Shown: positions 54,208 through 63,781 of the stretch, one piece after another
Position numbering within the stretch: position 1 is the stretch's first letter
How the letters are laid out: every line of letters begins with the position of its first letter
Source of the DNA: Pseudomonas sp. TH31
Lineage (GTDB): Bacteria; Pseudomonadota; Gammaproteobacteria; Pseudomonadales; Pseudomonadaceae
Direction of reading: 5' to 3'
Assembly (NCBI RefSeq): GCF_016650815.1
Contig: NZ_JAEKEZ010000034.1
Location: 244,725-308,724 of the forward strand
Length of the DNA: 64,000 nt
Notes under the pieces: generated by a model
The model's database searches: none
Told to the model about the DNA's origin: nothing
What the model saw: only the letters and a program-made list of their open reading frames with translations
Translations under genes and position numbers: made by a program

Positions 54208-55245
54208 ATGAGCCAATCAGAGCTGCATGCGACTGCTTTAGCGTTGTACCCGGAGGACTACCGCGAGGCGGCAGCCTTGCTCAAGCAAGCCGTGCCGCTC
54301 ATGGTGCGTCACAACATCCCGCCGAATCCGGTGCATTACGCGCTTTGGTACACCTATAGCAAAGGCCTGGAACCAGAACTCAATCGCCACCTGGACCGGG
54401 TTGTCAAAGACTTCGATGACTTCCCCTCGGAATCCGCCTCCAGGCTTTTTCGCGACTACATTATTCGTGACGAACTGGAAGATGCCCGTGCCGGCCAGCA
54501 ACAGGCGATCAATCTGGTTGATGGCATGGAACGAGATGTCTCGCATAGCGTCAATGGCAGTCTCAATTTTAAGGCCAGTCTTGGGCACTGCCTCGAAATG
54601 CTCGCCGAGCCGTTCGATAAGAGGCTGCCTGCAATACTCAACGAGCTGCAACAAAGCACCCAGGCGATGCACGATCAGCAAGAGCGATTCCTTGCTCAGC
54701 TGCACTCTGCGCAAAACGAGATAAAAAGTCTGCGCGATAAACTTGAACGAGCCCAACTGGACGCATCGCTGGACGGTCTGACTCAACTGCTCAACCGAAA
54801 CACCTTCTCTCGCGTGCTGGAGCAGGCGCTGAACACCGAAGCGCAAGGTGTCGCGCTGGTGATGCTGGATATCGACCACTTCAAGCAGTTCAATGACCAA
54901 TACGGGCATCCGCTCGGTGACCGCGTGCTCGAACATGTCGGTCAGGTGTTGCGAAACGCTCTTCCACCCCAAGCCTTGGCGGCGCGTTACGGTGGCGAAG
55001 AGTTTTGCGTGGTCCTGCGCGAGTGCGCCGACCTCACCGCTGTCCGGGACTTTGCTGAACGGCTGCGCCAAAAGATCCAGTCGTTGCGGATCAAGGCGCG
55101 CGGCACGAATGAAGTGCTCGATACCGTCACGGCGTCGTTCGGTGTGGCCCTCGCTAACGCGGACGACACAGTGGAAAGTCTCGTCGTACGTGCAGATGAT
55201 GCGCTGTACCGCGCCAAGCGCAATGGGCGTAATCAAGTGGTCTGA
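54208..55245 (+). CDS. Diguanylate cyclase (GGDEF domain)
   Basis: 345 residues. The C-terminal GGDEF domain has the active motif GGEEF (262-266) and metal-binding Asp in MLDIDHFKQFND, so it should make cyclic di-GMP. The product-inhibition site RxxD, five residues before GGEEF, is absent (PPQA). The N-terminal ~180 residues are soluble, helical and end in a coiled coil (EIKSLRDKLERAQLD), as in the SiaD/DgcP class. No membrane helix. Probably controls motility or biofilm in response to an unknown signal. Confidence 0.9.
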   Translation: MSQSELHATALALYPEDYREAAALLKQAVPLMVRHNIPPNPVHYALWYTYSKGLEPELNRHLDRVVKDFDDFPSESASRLFRDYIIRDELEDARAGQQQAINLVDGMERDVSHSVNGSLNFKASLGHCLEMLAEPFDKRLPAILNELQQSTQAMHDQQERFLAQLHSAQNEIKSLRDKLERAQLDASLDGLTQLLNRNTFSRVLEQALNTEAQGVALVMLDIDHFKQFNDQYGHPLGDRVLEHVGQVLRNALPPQALAARYGGEEFCVVLRECADLTAVRDFAERLRQKIQSLRIKARGTNEVLDTVTASFGVALANADDTVESLVVRADDALYRAKRNGRNQVV

Positions 55246-55380
55246 TTGATGCCGCTGCTGGACTGATCGGGCAACGTCACCGAGCTCGGCCACGTCGTGG
55301 TCGGTGCGTTCGCGCAGCCTGAACGCGCAGGGAACGGCGAATATTCAAATGCAATGGAGCAGGGGCCCAGGCGCCATTCG

Positions 55381-56292
55381 CTATCGATACACCTGCGGTG
55401 CGTCTGCCGCATTCATCTTCTCGATCACCAACCGGATGAACGCCGATACCGCGAGCGGCAGTTGCCGACGGCTTGGATACAGCACGTTCATGCCGTAGCC
55501 GTCGGGCTGGTATTGAGGCAGCACCGGGACGAGCACGCCGGCCTGTACCTCAAGCTTGGCCATCACGGGCGGGAGCAGCGCGATGCCTAGCCCGGCCACG
55601 GTGGCCTTGCGCAGTGCCTGCGCGGTATTACCGCTGAAACGTCCGAACACTTGCACTTCTTCCTCACCATTGGGGCCGAGTAAACGCCAGGTGGCGTGGC
55701 CGCTGGGGTGCGCGCAAATCACACAGTCGTGGTTCTCCAGGTCCTGCAGCGTGCGGGGTGAGCCGCGCGCCGCGATGTAGGCGGGGCTTGCCACCATCCC
55801 GACGCTGCCGGGGTCAAGGATCTGACGACCGACATAGCCTGAATCGCGCAAGGGCCCGCCGCGAAAAGCGACGTCGATCTGTTCTGCGATCAAGTCGGCC
55901 TTCGCATCGCTGAGTACGAAGTCGAGTCGTACGCGCGGATGCGCGGCCAGAAACTCGGTCACCCACTCCATCTGGAAGAAGTCGAAGAAGTCGGCCGGCG
56001 CCGCCACGCGCACCAGGCCACTGGGCTCGCTGCTGCCCGTCATCAACGCTTGCCCAGCCTCGACCAGGCCATCGACCGCTCCCGCGCAGCGTTCATGAAA
56101 ATCTTGGCCAGCACTAGTGAGCGTGAGCTTGCGGGTTGAACGTTGCAGCAGCCGCGTACCGAGACGCGCCTCGAGCTGCTGGATGCGGCGACTCACGGTA
56201 TTGGGAGGCATGCCCAGTCGTCGCGCCGCCTGCGCAAAGCTGCCGCTGCGTACCACCTGTACAAACATGGCGATGTCATTGAGGTCGATCAT
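55381..56292 (-). CDS. LysR-family regulator
   Basis: 303 residues with helix-turn-helix IAMFVQVVRSGSFAQAARRLGMPPNTVSRRIQQLE and effector domain from LVRVAAPADFFDFFQMEWV, the pattern of CrgA-like regulators of redox enzymes. It is divergent from the pirin operon by 257 bp and likely controls it. A 35-residue frame at 56437-56544 lies in the space between but has no support. Confidence 0.85.
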   Translation of the reverse strand: MIDLNDIAMFVQVVRSGSFAQAARRLGMPPNTVSRRIQQLEARLGTRLLQRSTRKLTLTSAGQDFHERCAGAVDGLVEAGQALMTGSSEPSGLVRVAAPADFFDFFQMEWVTEFLAAHPRVRLDFVLSDAKADLIAEQIDVAFRGGPLRDSGYVGRQILDPGSVGMVASPAYIAARGSPRTLQDLENHDCVICAHPSGHATWRLLGPNGEEEVQVFGRFSGNTAQALRKATVAGLGIALLPPVMAKLEVQAGVLVPVLPQYQPDGYGMNVLYPSRRQLPLAVSAFIRLVIEKMNAADAPQVYR

Positions 56293-56549
56293 GGCGGGTC
56301 ATTCCTGGCGCTGGTGGACGAGTGCAATCCAATTGTATCGACTAATAAAGCAATCGGCCCGGCCCTATTGTTTCAGGCATCCGCCCGCGAGGCTCCCCAC
56401 TCCGCGCGGCAGGCTTTGCCAGGAGACCGATTGGCCATGACCCACTCTTCCTGCGCTTCTCCCGCCCAGCACCGACTCGTCTGGGGGGCACATGTTCTCT
56501 TCGCTGCGTCGTGGCGTTTTTTCCTCCAACTCTGCTGTGAGTAATCATC

Positions 56550-57452
56550 ATGACCCTTCAGCCACAACCTCACATTGGCGCTACACGCGAAACCGTTACT
56601 CAGCGCGCAATCAGCTACCGCACCACCGGTAGCGGGCACGGTTCCATTGTTCGACTGATGAGTCCTTCCGATCTGGGCCATCTGATCAAGCCTTTCGTTT
56701 TCCTTGATCTGTTTGAAGGTGAGAGTTCATTCATTCACGGCATGCCAATGCACCCGCACTCGGGGATCGCCACCGTCACCGTTATTACCGAAGGTAATTT
56801 GCGCTTCGAGGAGGCTGAATCGGGCACGGGGACAATTGACTATGGTGGCGTTGAATGGATGCGGGCGGGAGGCGGGGTCTGGCACGGGAAGGAGATGTCG
56901 GTAGGGACATCGAAGCGGATTCAAGGTTTTCAACTTTGGGTTGCACTACCGCCCGCGTTGGAAAACGCGAATGTCGACAGCCAGTACCTGGAGTCAGACG
57001 TGATGCCTGAAGTGGGGCCTGCGCGGGTGATTCTTGGAACCTACCAGGGGGTCAAAAGCCCAGTCCGCGCGCCGGCTGGAATGAACTACCTGCTGGTCAC
57101 GCTACGAGCCGGGGAAACCTGGACCTATGTTCCGCCCAGTGGGCATGAGTCATTGTGGTTGAGTGTCAGCCGAGGATCCCTTGGCGCACCGAACCTGGTC
57201 GATGCGGGGGAAATGGTCATCTTCGAGCCAGGTAACGGTGCCGTTACGCTGAAGGCCATGCACAAAGATACGGTATTCGTGATCGGTTCAGCGATGCCTC
57301 ATCCTCATGACCTGGCGCTGGGAAATTACTCGGTTCACACCAACCCGCAAGCCTTGCGTGCGGGAGAGGCAAAAATTGCCGAGATTGGCGCTCGGCTGCG
57401 TGAGTACCTGCAAAAGCCCAGTGAGTCTGGCGCCGTGCCCGTTTTCAAATAA
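56550..57452 (+). CDS. Pirin family protein
   Basis: 300 residues, bicupin. The pirin N-terminal metal site is seen in FIHGMPMHPHSGIATVTVITEGNLRFEE and WHGKEMS (His-His-His-Glu pattern with H67, H69 and a later H112, E114 region). SRGSLGAPNLVDAGEMVIFEPGNG and the C-terminal domain follow. Pirins bind iron and may act as quercetinase-like dioxygenases or redox sensors. First gene of a three-gene group. Confidence 0.85.
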   Translation: MTLQPQPHIGATRETVTQRAISYRTTGSGHGSIVRLMSPSDLGHLIKPFVFLDLFEGESSFIHGMPMHPHSGIATVTVITEGNLRFEEAESGTGTIDYGGVEWMRAGGGVWHGKEMSVGTSKRIQGFQLWVALPPALENANVDSQYLESDVMPEVGPARVILGTYQGVKSPVRAPAGMNYLLVTLRAGETWTYVPPSGHESLWLSVSRGSLGAPNLVDAGEMVIFEPGNGAVTLKAMHKDTVFVIGSAMPHPHDLALGNYSVHTNPQALRAGEAKIAEIGARLREYLQKPSESGAVPVFK

Positions 57453-57582
57453 CCCAGGCGCCCGGCGGAACCCGGCCTGAAAGCCTGTTCCGGCTGCGGT
57501 GACCGCTATCTGTCGAGTCCGGGCAGCAAGGCATCCAGCACACGGCTGGAACCCTGCCACGCCTCTGTTTCAGGAGCTGAAA

Positions 57583-58281
57583 TTGTTAGAGCATCGATTC
57601 AAGGCCGACCTCGGTGGTGGCGACTATGGCTGGCTCAAGGCCAGGCATCATTTCAACGTCACTGCCGACGGCAATCCCGCGCACCGTCCGCTAGGGGCGC
57701 TTGTGGTCTGGAACGACGACGAGATTGCGCCCGGCAGCGGTTTTCCCATGCATGGTCATGAAAGCATGGAGATCGTTACTTACGTATTGGAAGGCGCGGT
57801 GACCCATCGAGACAGTGTGGGCGGGCAAGGCCGCACTGAGGCCGGTGACGTGCAGGTAATGAGTGCCGGCACCGGCATTCGGCATGAAGAGCGCAACGCG
57901 GGGAGCGTTCCGTTGAGGCTGTTCCAGATCTGGTTGCGGCCGCGCGAAAGTGGCGGGCAACCCCGTTGGGGCTCGCGTCCTTTTCCAAAGTCTGATCGGA
58001 CCGGTCAATGGGCGGTGCTGGCCAGCGGGATGCCTGGCGATGACAACGCTTTGCCCATCCGCGCCGATGCACGTGTGCTCGGGGCGACACTCAAGGCCGG
58101 TCAGTGCTTGAGCAATGATTGTTTGATCACTCGCCAGGGCTATCTGGTGCCGACGCTCGGCACGGTGAGAGTCAACGGAGAAAGGGTCGAAGCGGGGGAC
58201 GGTATTGCCTTGACCCAGGAGCCCCGGCTCATTATCGAAGCCATCGACGATACCGAAGTGCTACTGGTCGAGGTGTTTTGA
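57583..58281 (+). CDS. Pirin-like protein (YhhW type, quercetin 2,3-dioxygenase-like)
   Basis: 232 residues from TTG 57583, which has AGGAG six bases upstream; a GTG at 57499 in frame lacks a site. The cupin motif FPMHGHESMEIVTYVLEGAVTHRDSVGG and GIRHEERN supply three His and one Glu metal ligands as in E. coli YhhW. Adjacent to a longer pirin and a dehydrogenase. Substrate not proven. Confidence 0.85.
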   Translation: MLEHRFKADLGGGDYGWLKARHHFNVTADGNPAHRPLGALVVWNDDEIAPGSGFPMHGHESMEIVTYVLEGAVTHRDSVGGQGRTEAGDVQVMSAGTGIRHEERNAGSVPLRLFQIWLRPRESGGQPRWGSRPFPKSDRTGQWAVLASGMPGDDNALPIRADARVLGATLKAGQCLSNDCLITRQGYLVPTLGTVRVNGERVEAGDGIALTQEPRLIIEAIDDTEVLLVEVF

Positions 58282-58283
58282 CC

Positions 58284-59150
58284 ATGAATACGATCATCAT
58301 GACCGGCGGGACTTTTGGTCTGGGGGAAGCGACCGCGAAGCAGTTGAGTGCTTCCCCCGACACCCAACTCATCATTGGCGGGCGGGAAACCCGCTTGCCA
58401 CTGGAACTGGCCAGTCTGGACAGTATCAGGCAATTTGCCAGGCAAGTGCTCGACACGCAGGGCAAGAGAAAAATCAATGCCCTGGTGCTCAATGCAGGTC
58501 TCAGCTTTCCCGCCGCGGCCCGCACGGTGGACGGTTACGAAACCACCTTTGCGGTCAATCACCTGGGCCACTATCTGCTTTTACGGCTCCTTGCGCCGTC
58601 GTTGGCGCGTAATGCAATTGTGGTGATGACCACCAGCAATACCCATGACCCGATGTTCAGCCCGGTTGCCCCGTTTTCATTTGTCGATGCGCAACAACTG
58701 GCGCATCTGGACCTTGAAAAAGGCGCGCATGGCAGCGTGGCGTTCGAGTCCGGATTTCGCGCCTACGCCACCTCGAAGCTGTGCAATCTATTGACGGCCC
58801 GTGCCTTCGCGGCATCCCCCGTGGTCAAGGCCCGGCGTTTGCGGGTTATCGCCTATAACCCGGGTTATATTCCCGGCACCGGCCTGGGGCGCAACTTGCC
58901 TGCGGGAGCGCTTCCGGCACCCGCCATGGCATTGAGTCCTTACTTCGCCGAGGGCATGCGCATGCAGGCCGCAGAAGTCTTGGCCGACCTTGCGTTGGGG
59001 CGGATTGTGCCGCCGAGGGGGCGTCTGTATGCGTCTCTGGTGAGAGGTGAACTGACTTGGCCCGAGCCATCCGAACTCGCTCGTCGTGAGGATGTTGCGC
59101 AGCAACTATGGCGTGACAGCGCAGTGTTAACGGGTATGGATCGTGATTAG
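58284..59150 (+). CDS. Short-chain dehydrogenase/reductase family protein
   Basis: 288 residues. The cofactor motif TGGTFGLGEATAKQL (about 7-21), NALVLNAGLSF and the tyrosine-lysine pair YATSK identify the SDR family, with similarity to the retinol dehydrogenase and protochlorophyllide reductase branch. The Ser before Tyr is in VVMTTSNT. It starts 2 bp after the second pirin stop, so it is translationally coupled. Substrate unknown; the trio may detoxify an aromatic or quinone-like compound. Confidence 0.82.
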   Translation: MNTIIMTGGTFGLGEATAKQLSASPDTQLIIGGRETRLPLELASLDSIRQFARQVLDTQGKRKINALVLNAGLSFPAAARTVDGYETTFAVNHLGHYLLLRLLAPSLARNAIVVMTTSNTHDPMFSPVAPFSFVDAQQLAHLDLEKGAHGSVAFESGFRAYATSKLCNLLTARAFAASPVVKARRLRVIAYNPGYIPGTGLGRNLPAGALPAPAMALSPYFAEGMRMQAAEVLADLALGRIVPPRGRLYASLVRGELTWPEPSELARREDVAQQLWRDSAVLTGMDRD

Positions 59151-59224
59151 TTCAGCGGGTCGCTGAATAGCGGGCGAAGCGGACCTTCCCGGTCCGCTTT
59201 CTCGTTCGTCAAATCGGTCTGCTA

Positions 59225-59355
59225 TTGGCCGATAGCTACCCGTCACGAAGAGCCACTGACATATTGGGGCGGGCGACGGGACTGAACGCGGAGGATGTCA
59301 TGGTGGTGATCACCACTACGGCCGGCGATGAGTGGTCGTTTGGAGGAGGGCGGGG
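59225..59355 (+). pseudogene. Tautomerase remnant (C-terminal end)
   Basis: The frame gives ILGRATGLNAEDVMVVITTTAGDEWSFGGGRG, the characteristic C-terminal end of the small 4-oxalocrotonate-tautomerase-like family (VVI-x-DWSFGNG). The catalytic N-terminal Pro and first half are missing, and past the motif the frame degenerates. A remnant, not a gene. Confidence 0.45.
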
Positions 59356-59471
59356 CAACTGGCCTTCGGGTTGTGCAGCGTCTGTATCCCGTAAATGCGG
59401 GCCGTCTGTGTCTATCGGCACCATCGCCAGATTGATACGGTCTGCATTTATTGTATTTCGATGAGGCAACC

Positions 59472-59801
59472 ATGGATCTTACTGCAATCCCATTCGGTAC
59501 CACCGATTGGTCGACGATAGAGCCGGTGGCGCATGCCGGTCAGACAGGCACAGCCTATTGGCGTACCTGCCAGTTTGGTTCAGCGCGTGTGCGGATGGTC
59601 GAGTACAGCCCTGGATATTTGGCCGATCATTGGTGTTGGAGGGGGCACATTCTTTTGTGCCTGGAGGGTCAGTTGCATACTGAACTGGAAGATGGTCGTC
59701 AGTTCACACTGACGCCGGGAATGAGTTATCAGGTGGGTAATAATGCTGAGGGACATCGGTCATTCACCACCACCGGGGCGAAGTTGTTCATTGTCGATTA
59801 G
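59472..59801 (+). CDS. DHCW motif cupin protein
   Basis: 109 residues. FGTTDWSTIEP and the strongly conserved DHWCWRGHILLCLEGQLHTEL are the signature of the DHCW-motif cupin family, here with the order DHWCW. GMSYQVGNNAEGHRSFTTTGAKLFIVD completes the barrel. Likely binds a metal; function unknown. ATG 59472 has GAGG six bases upstream. Confidence 0.8.
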   Translation: MDLTAIPFGTTDWSTIEPVAHAGQTGTAYWRTCQFGSARVRMVEYSPGYLADHWCWRGHILLCLEGQLHTELEDGRQFTLTPGMSYQVGNNAEGHRSFTTTGAKLFIVD

Positions 59802-59888
59802 TCGTGGGGGCGGACCTGCATAACGCGCCCATGCAATCCGTTTGCAGCCAATGCAGCCGCAATCATGGGGTCTGAAATATACGTGTGC

Positions 59889-59985
59889 GAATGACCGCTT
59901 CTGGCTGATCTCTGCCTGTTGTCACGGGCCGCTATCGACCCAAAACTGCCGGTGGCTACCGACCAGAATCAGCCAGGACCGGACA
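59889..59985. repeat. Degenerate intergenic repeat with inverted arms
   Basis: CTGGCTGAT (59901-59909) and ATCAGCCAG (59968-59976) are perfect inverted arms. The text GACCGCTTCTGGC...GCTATCGACCCAAA...CCGGTGGCTACC resembles an element commonly met in Pseudomonas intergenic spaces; related pieces occur at 59221-59236 and 63980-64000. Confidence 0.35.
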
Positions 59986-60019
59986 AACATATGTCTGGCG
60001 TATGTGAGTCGTAGAGATT

Positions 60020-60967
60020 TCATATTCCTGGGGGCTGCGACGCACATAGATACAGCCATTCAATGAATGAAGAGACTCGTCGTGGTAACGGCTCAAGTGC
60101 CGGATGCACGATGTAGTAATCGTATTCGCCACACCGCGCAAAGCCGCCAAACGGCAGGACCAGTTTACCTTGCTGGATCGGTCCGGTGACCAGTTGCTCC
60201 CGCCCGATCGCCAGCCCCGCGTGATTGATGGCTGCTGTCACACACAAATCCGAGCGATCAAAGGTCACCCCCCGTTTCGGCATGGAGACACCGGCGCCAT
60301 GGTATCTGACCCACATCGCCCATTCGGAATCAAAGGCCGCATGGTCCCACGCCAACGAATCATGCAGCAATGTGCAATGCTCCAGCTGCTGCACCGAGTC
60401 GAACAGCCGATGGCGATCGGCGTATTCAGGGCTACAGACCGGCGCGACCCGTTCTTGCATCAGCCTGTGTGAGATCAGGCCATGGAATTCTCCATTGCCG
60501 TAGTACAGCGCCAGATCAATCTTTCGAGACCGAAAGTCGATGCTGTCATTACCCACGCGAAGGTCCAGCGTCACCCTGGGGAATCGTGCACCGAACTCCG
60601 CCAGGCGCGGCACCAGCCAGGCGTGTGCGATAGAGGGGTGGGCGTAGAGCGTCAGCGGCCCGGCCAGATCGGCGTCGACGGGCTGGGCGAAGACCTCGGA
60701 GAGGTCACCTAGCGTTCGCTGCAAAATCTCGAAGATGCGCTCACCGGCTTCCGTCAACTGCACCCGGCGAGTCAGCCGTTCGAACAGCTGAATCGACAGC
60801 TCCGCTTCCAGCCGGGCGATGCGATGGCTGACGGCACTGGCGGTCAGGCACAACTCGTCGGCGGCCTTGGTGAAACTCAGATGACGCGCAGCGACCTGAA
60901 AGGTGAACAGGTTCGAGAACTGGCTGCTGTTGAGCTTTGCATCCAGTCGAGGCGGTAGGTTGAACAA
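60020..60967 (-). CDS. dsdC: LysR-family activator of D-serine catabolism
   Basis: 315 residues with helix-turn-helix FTFQVAARHLSFTKAADELCLTASAVSHRIARLE and a DsdC/GcvA-like effector domain. DsdC activates dsdXA in response to D-serine. The start is TTG at 60967 with GGGGA nine bases upstream. In E. coli dsdC is divergent from dsdXA, whereas here it lies downstream on the same strand, 82 bp after dsdA. Confidence 0.85.
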   Translation of the reverse strand: MFNLPPRLDAKLNSSQFSNLFTFQVAARHLSFTKAADELCLTASAVSHRIARLEAELSIQLFERLTRRVQLTEAGERIFEILQRTLGDLSEVFAQPVDADLAGPLTLYAHPSIAHAWLVPRLAEFGARFPRVTLDLRVGNDSIDFRSRKIDLALYYGNGEFHGLISHRLMQERVAPVCSPEYADRHRLFDSVQQLEHCTLLHDSLAWDHAAFDSEWAMWVRYHGAGVSMPKRGVTFDRSDLCVTAAINHAGLAIGREQLVTGPIQQGKLVLPFGGFARCGEYDYYIVHPALEPLPRRVSSFIEWLYLCASQPPGI

Positions 60968-61049
60968 GTCGGTACTTCCCCTTTCAATGTGTCATCGCCA
61001 CTTCCCGTGACCCGGACGCCGATCATGCGTCCGGGGCACGCACTCGCTT

Positions 61050-62399
61050 TCAGCCTTGAAGCACTTGCGCGCCTTGCGCCAGGTAAGCTTGCATCTCGGG
61101 CTCGGGGACCATGCTGCCACCCGTGGCCCAGATCAGGTGGGTGGCACGGGCGTAAGCCTCGACACTCAGGCCACTGCGCTGCAAGTACTCGGTGCGATGC
61201 GCATGGAGCCGGGCAACGCCTGGGACGCCAGCCAGGGCCGACGGCTCCAGATTCAGCCCTTCGCTATCAGCAGTCAGCCAGAGCAGCGCATGCAGTTCGT
61301 CATCGCTGACCGTGTAATAACCGTCGATTAAACGTTGCATGGCCCGGCCGACAAACCCCGAGGCCCGCCCCACGGCAAGCCCATCGGCGGCGGTGATGTT
61401 GTCGATCCCAAAATCCTGCACCGACACCTTGTCATGCAGCCCGGTGTAGACACCGAGAAACATGCAGGGCGAATGAGTGGGTTCGGCAAATATACAGTGA
61501 ACCGCGTCACCGAAGACCAGTTTCAAGCCAAACGCCACTCCGCCAGGGCCCCCACCGACACCGCAGGGCAGGTAGACGAACAGCGGGTGCTCGGCATCGA
61601 TTCTCAGCTCCGCCAGGCTCAATTGCCGATTCAGGCGTTCAGCCGCCACCGCGTAGCCAAGGAACAGGTCGGTGGAGTTTTCGTCATCGACGAAATGACA
61701 GCCTGGATCGTCCTTCGCCTGTTGGCGCCCCTGTGCCACCGCAATGCTGTAGTCACTGGCATATTCCATGACGGTCACACCATGGGCGCGCAGTTTGTCC
61801 TTCTTCCATTGGCGTGCATCCGCAGACATGTGCACCGTGACCTGAAAGCCCAATCTAGCCCCCATAAGCCCGATGGATAACCCCAGGTTGCCCGTGGAGC
61901 CCACTGCAATTCGGTATTGACTGAAGAACTCCCGAGCCTGCGGTGTGTCGAGCACCTCATAGTTGCCATCCAGCGTGAGCAGTCCAGCCTCAAGGGCGAG
62001 TCGTTCAGCATGCTTGATCACTTCATAGATGCCACCACGGGCTTTTACAGAGCCCGAGATGGGCAAGTGGCTGTCTTTCTTGATCCAGAGCGCCCCCGGC
62101 AGTGCCTGGCCATACCTTGCGTCCAAAACGCATCGCAGTGAAGGCAGCGGCTGGATGTCCGATTCGATGATGCCATTAGTTGGCAGTGTTTCGGGGAAGG
62201 CAGATTGAAAGTACGCCGCGAAGCGATTCAACCGGGCGCTGGCATCCGCCACATCGTGGGCATTCAACGGAAGGTCTTTCAGGGCCTCGGCGGTTGGCAC
62301 CCGCACCGGTGTGAACCAAGTGGTTTCACGCAATTCCACCAGGTCCTTGATCAGCGGGTGGCTGGCTTTCCAGTCATCCAGCATTTTGCCTGCAATCAT
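61050..62399 (-). CDS. dsdA: D-serine dehydratase
   Basis: 449 residues of the PLP-dependent fold type II enzymes; converts D-serine to pyruvate and ammonia. The PLP lysine is Lys119 in SGSVKARGG, SVGSTGNLGLSIG-type AVGSTGNLGLSIGLMG binds the phosphate, and the glycine-rich GVGGGPGG site is present. ATG 62399 has AGGAG upstream; ATG 62417 is less likely. Confidence 0.93.
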   Translation of the reverse strand: MIAGKMLDDWKASHPLIKDLVELRETTWFTPVRVPTAEALKDLPLNAHDVADASARLNRFAAYFQSAFPETLPTNGIIESDIQPLPSLRCVLDARYGQALPGALWIKKDSHLPISGSVKARGGIYEVIKHAERLALEAGLLTLDGNYEVLDTPQAREFFSQYRIAVGSTGNLGLSIGLMGARLGFQVTVHMSADARQWKKDKLRAHGVTVMEYASDYSIAVAQGRQQAKDDPGCHFVDDENSTDLFLGYAVAAERLNRQLSLAELRIDAEHPLFVYLPCGVGGGPGGVAFGLKLVFGDAVHCIFAEPTHSPCMFLGVYTGLHDKVSVQDFGIDNITAADGLAVGRASGFVGRAMQRLIDGYYTVSDDELHALLWLTADSEGLNLEPSALAGVPGVARLHAHRTEYLQRSGLSVEAYARATHLIWATGGSMVPEPEMQAYLAQGAQVLQG

Positions 62400-62440
62400 T
62401 AAGGGTGACTCCTGCATTCAGTGAAAGGGCTGCGAAAGAC

Positions 62441-63781
62441 TTAAACAAAGTGAGAAAGGGTCAGCGTCAGTACTAGGGCGATTATCGACGCGAGCACCGT
62501 GGAGGAGGTGAAGGTCTTGAGTGCGTCTGCCAGCGAGACGCCCAGGTATTCCTTAACGACCCAGAACGCCGAGTCAGTGACATGGGTCCAGCCGATGGCT
62601 CCAGCACCGATGGCGATCACGATGATTTCCTTGCTGTAGGCCGAATGCGCCGCCAGCGTCGGCATCACAATTGCGGCGGCGCTCATCATGGCCACGGTCG
62701 CGGAGCCCACCGCGAAGTGCATGAGACCTGCCACCAGCCAGGCCAAGACCACCGGGTTGATGTCCAGTTGAGTCAGTGAGTCGGCCAGCACCTTGCCAAT
62801 GCCGCTGTCGATGAGGATGCCGTTGAAGGCACCTCCTGCACCAATGATCAGTAGAATACTGGCCAGCGGCGGCAGGCTTTTCTGGGTATGCCCCAGCAAA
62901 TCTTGCATCGATAGGCCCCGACGCATTCCCAGCGACCAATAGGCAAAGACCACGGCGATAACCAGCGCAACCAGTGGATGGCCCAAAAACGAAATAAGTG
63001 CGAACGCTGTCGAGTCTTTTGGCAGGGTTACGGCAACGGTTTTGCCGACCATCAGTACCAGCGGCAGGAGGATGGTGAGCAACGTCAGCCCGAAGCCTGG
63101 CAAGTCACGGACACTGCGTGCCTCGCAACGCTCCTGCAGGAAGGCCTCTTGCGTGGCGGGTGCGTCGATGCGCGCCACCAGTCGAATCCACAATGGTCCC
63201 GCTACGATGGCGGTTGGCAGGCCCACCAACAGGCCGTAAAGGATCACTTTGCCGACGTCGGCACCCAGCATATTGGTGATGGCCATGGCCGCAGGATGAG
63301 GCGGGAGCATGCAATGCACGCACATCAGCGAAACGCCGAGCGGCACACCCAGGTACAACAGGTTAATCCTGGTTTCCTTGGCCACAACATAGACCAGAGG
63401 GATCAGCAAGATATAACCGACCTCAAAGAACACCGGGATCCCGGCAATGAAGCCGACCAGCATCATGACCCATGAGGCTCGTTGCTTGCCCAGGGCCGCT
63501 AACAGGGTCTGGGCAATGCGCTCTGCTCCCCCGGATTCCTCAAGCATTTTGCCAAGAATGCTGCCCAGTCCAATGATGGCGGCCAGAAATCCCAGCGTAT
63601 CGCCCATGCCTTTCTGGAACGAAGTCAGCATGGAAGTCAACGGCATGCCCGAACCGACACCTACCACCGCACACGCGGCGATCAGTGTCAGGAATGCATG
63701 CACCCTGAACCTGACGATCAGCACCACGATCATGACAATCGCGGCTAATAACACCCATAGCAACGAAGTACTGCTCACCAT
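62441..63781 (-). CDS. dsdX: D-serine / gluconate permease (GntP family)
   Basis: 446 residues, about 12 membrane segments. LIPLVYVVAKETRINLLYLGVPLGVSLMCVHCMLPPHPAAMAI and GAGGAFNGILIDSGIGKVLA mark the GntP family. With dsdA 41 bp downstream, D-serine is the natural substrate. GGTGGA precedes ATG 63781. The gene family also includes gluconate importers, so substrate rests on context. Confidence 0.88.
   Translation of the reverse strand: MVSSTSLLWVLLAAIVMIVVLIVRFRVHAFLTLIAACAVVGVGSGMPLTSMLTSFQKGMGDTLGFLAAIIGLGSILGKMLEESGGAERIAQTLLAALGKQRASWVMMLVGFIAGIPVFFEVGYILLIPLVYVVAKETRINLLYLGVPLGVSLMCVHCMLPPHPAAMAITNMLGADVGKVILYGLLVGLPTAIVAGPLWIRLVARIDAPATQEAFLQERCEARSVRDLPGFGLTLLTILLPLVLMVGKTVAVTLPKDSTAFALISFLGHPLVALVIAVVFAYWSLGMRRGLSMQDLLGHTQKSLPPLASILLIIGAGGAFNGILIDSGIGKVLADSLTQLDINPVVLAWLVAGLMHFAVGSATVAMMSAAAIVMPTLAAHSAYSKEIIVIAIGAGAIGWTHVTDSAFWVVKEYLGVSLADALKTFTSSTVLASIIALVLTLTLSHFV

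Noticed and set aside
56437..56544. 35-residue frame with an AGGAGA site between LysR and pirin
   Set aside because: Spacing of the site to the ATG is long and the sequence has no pattern of a protein.
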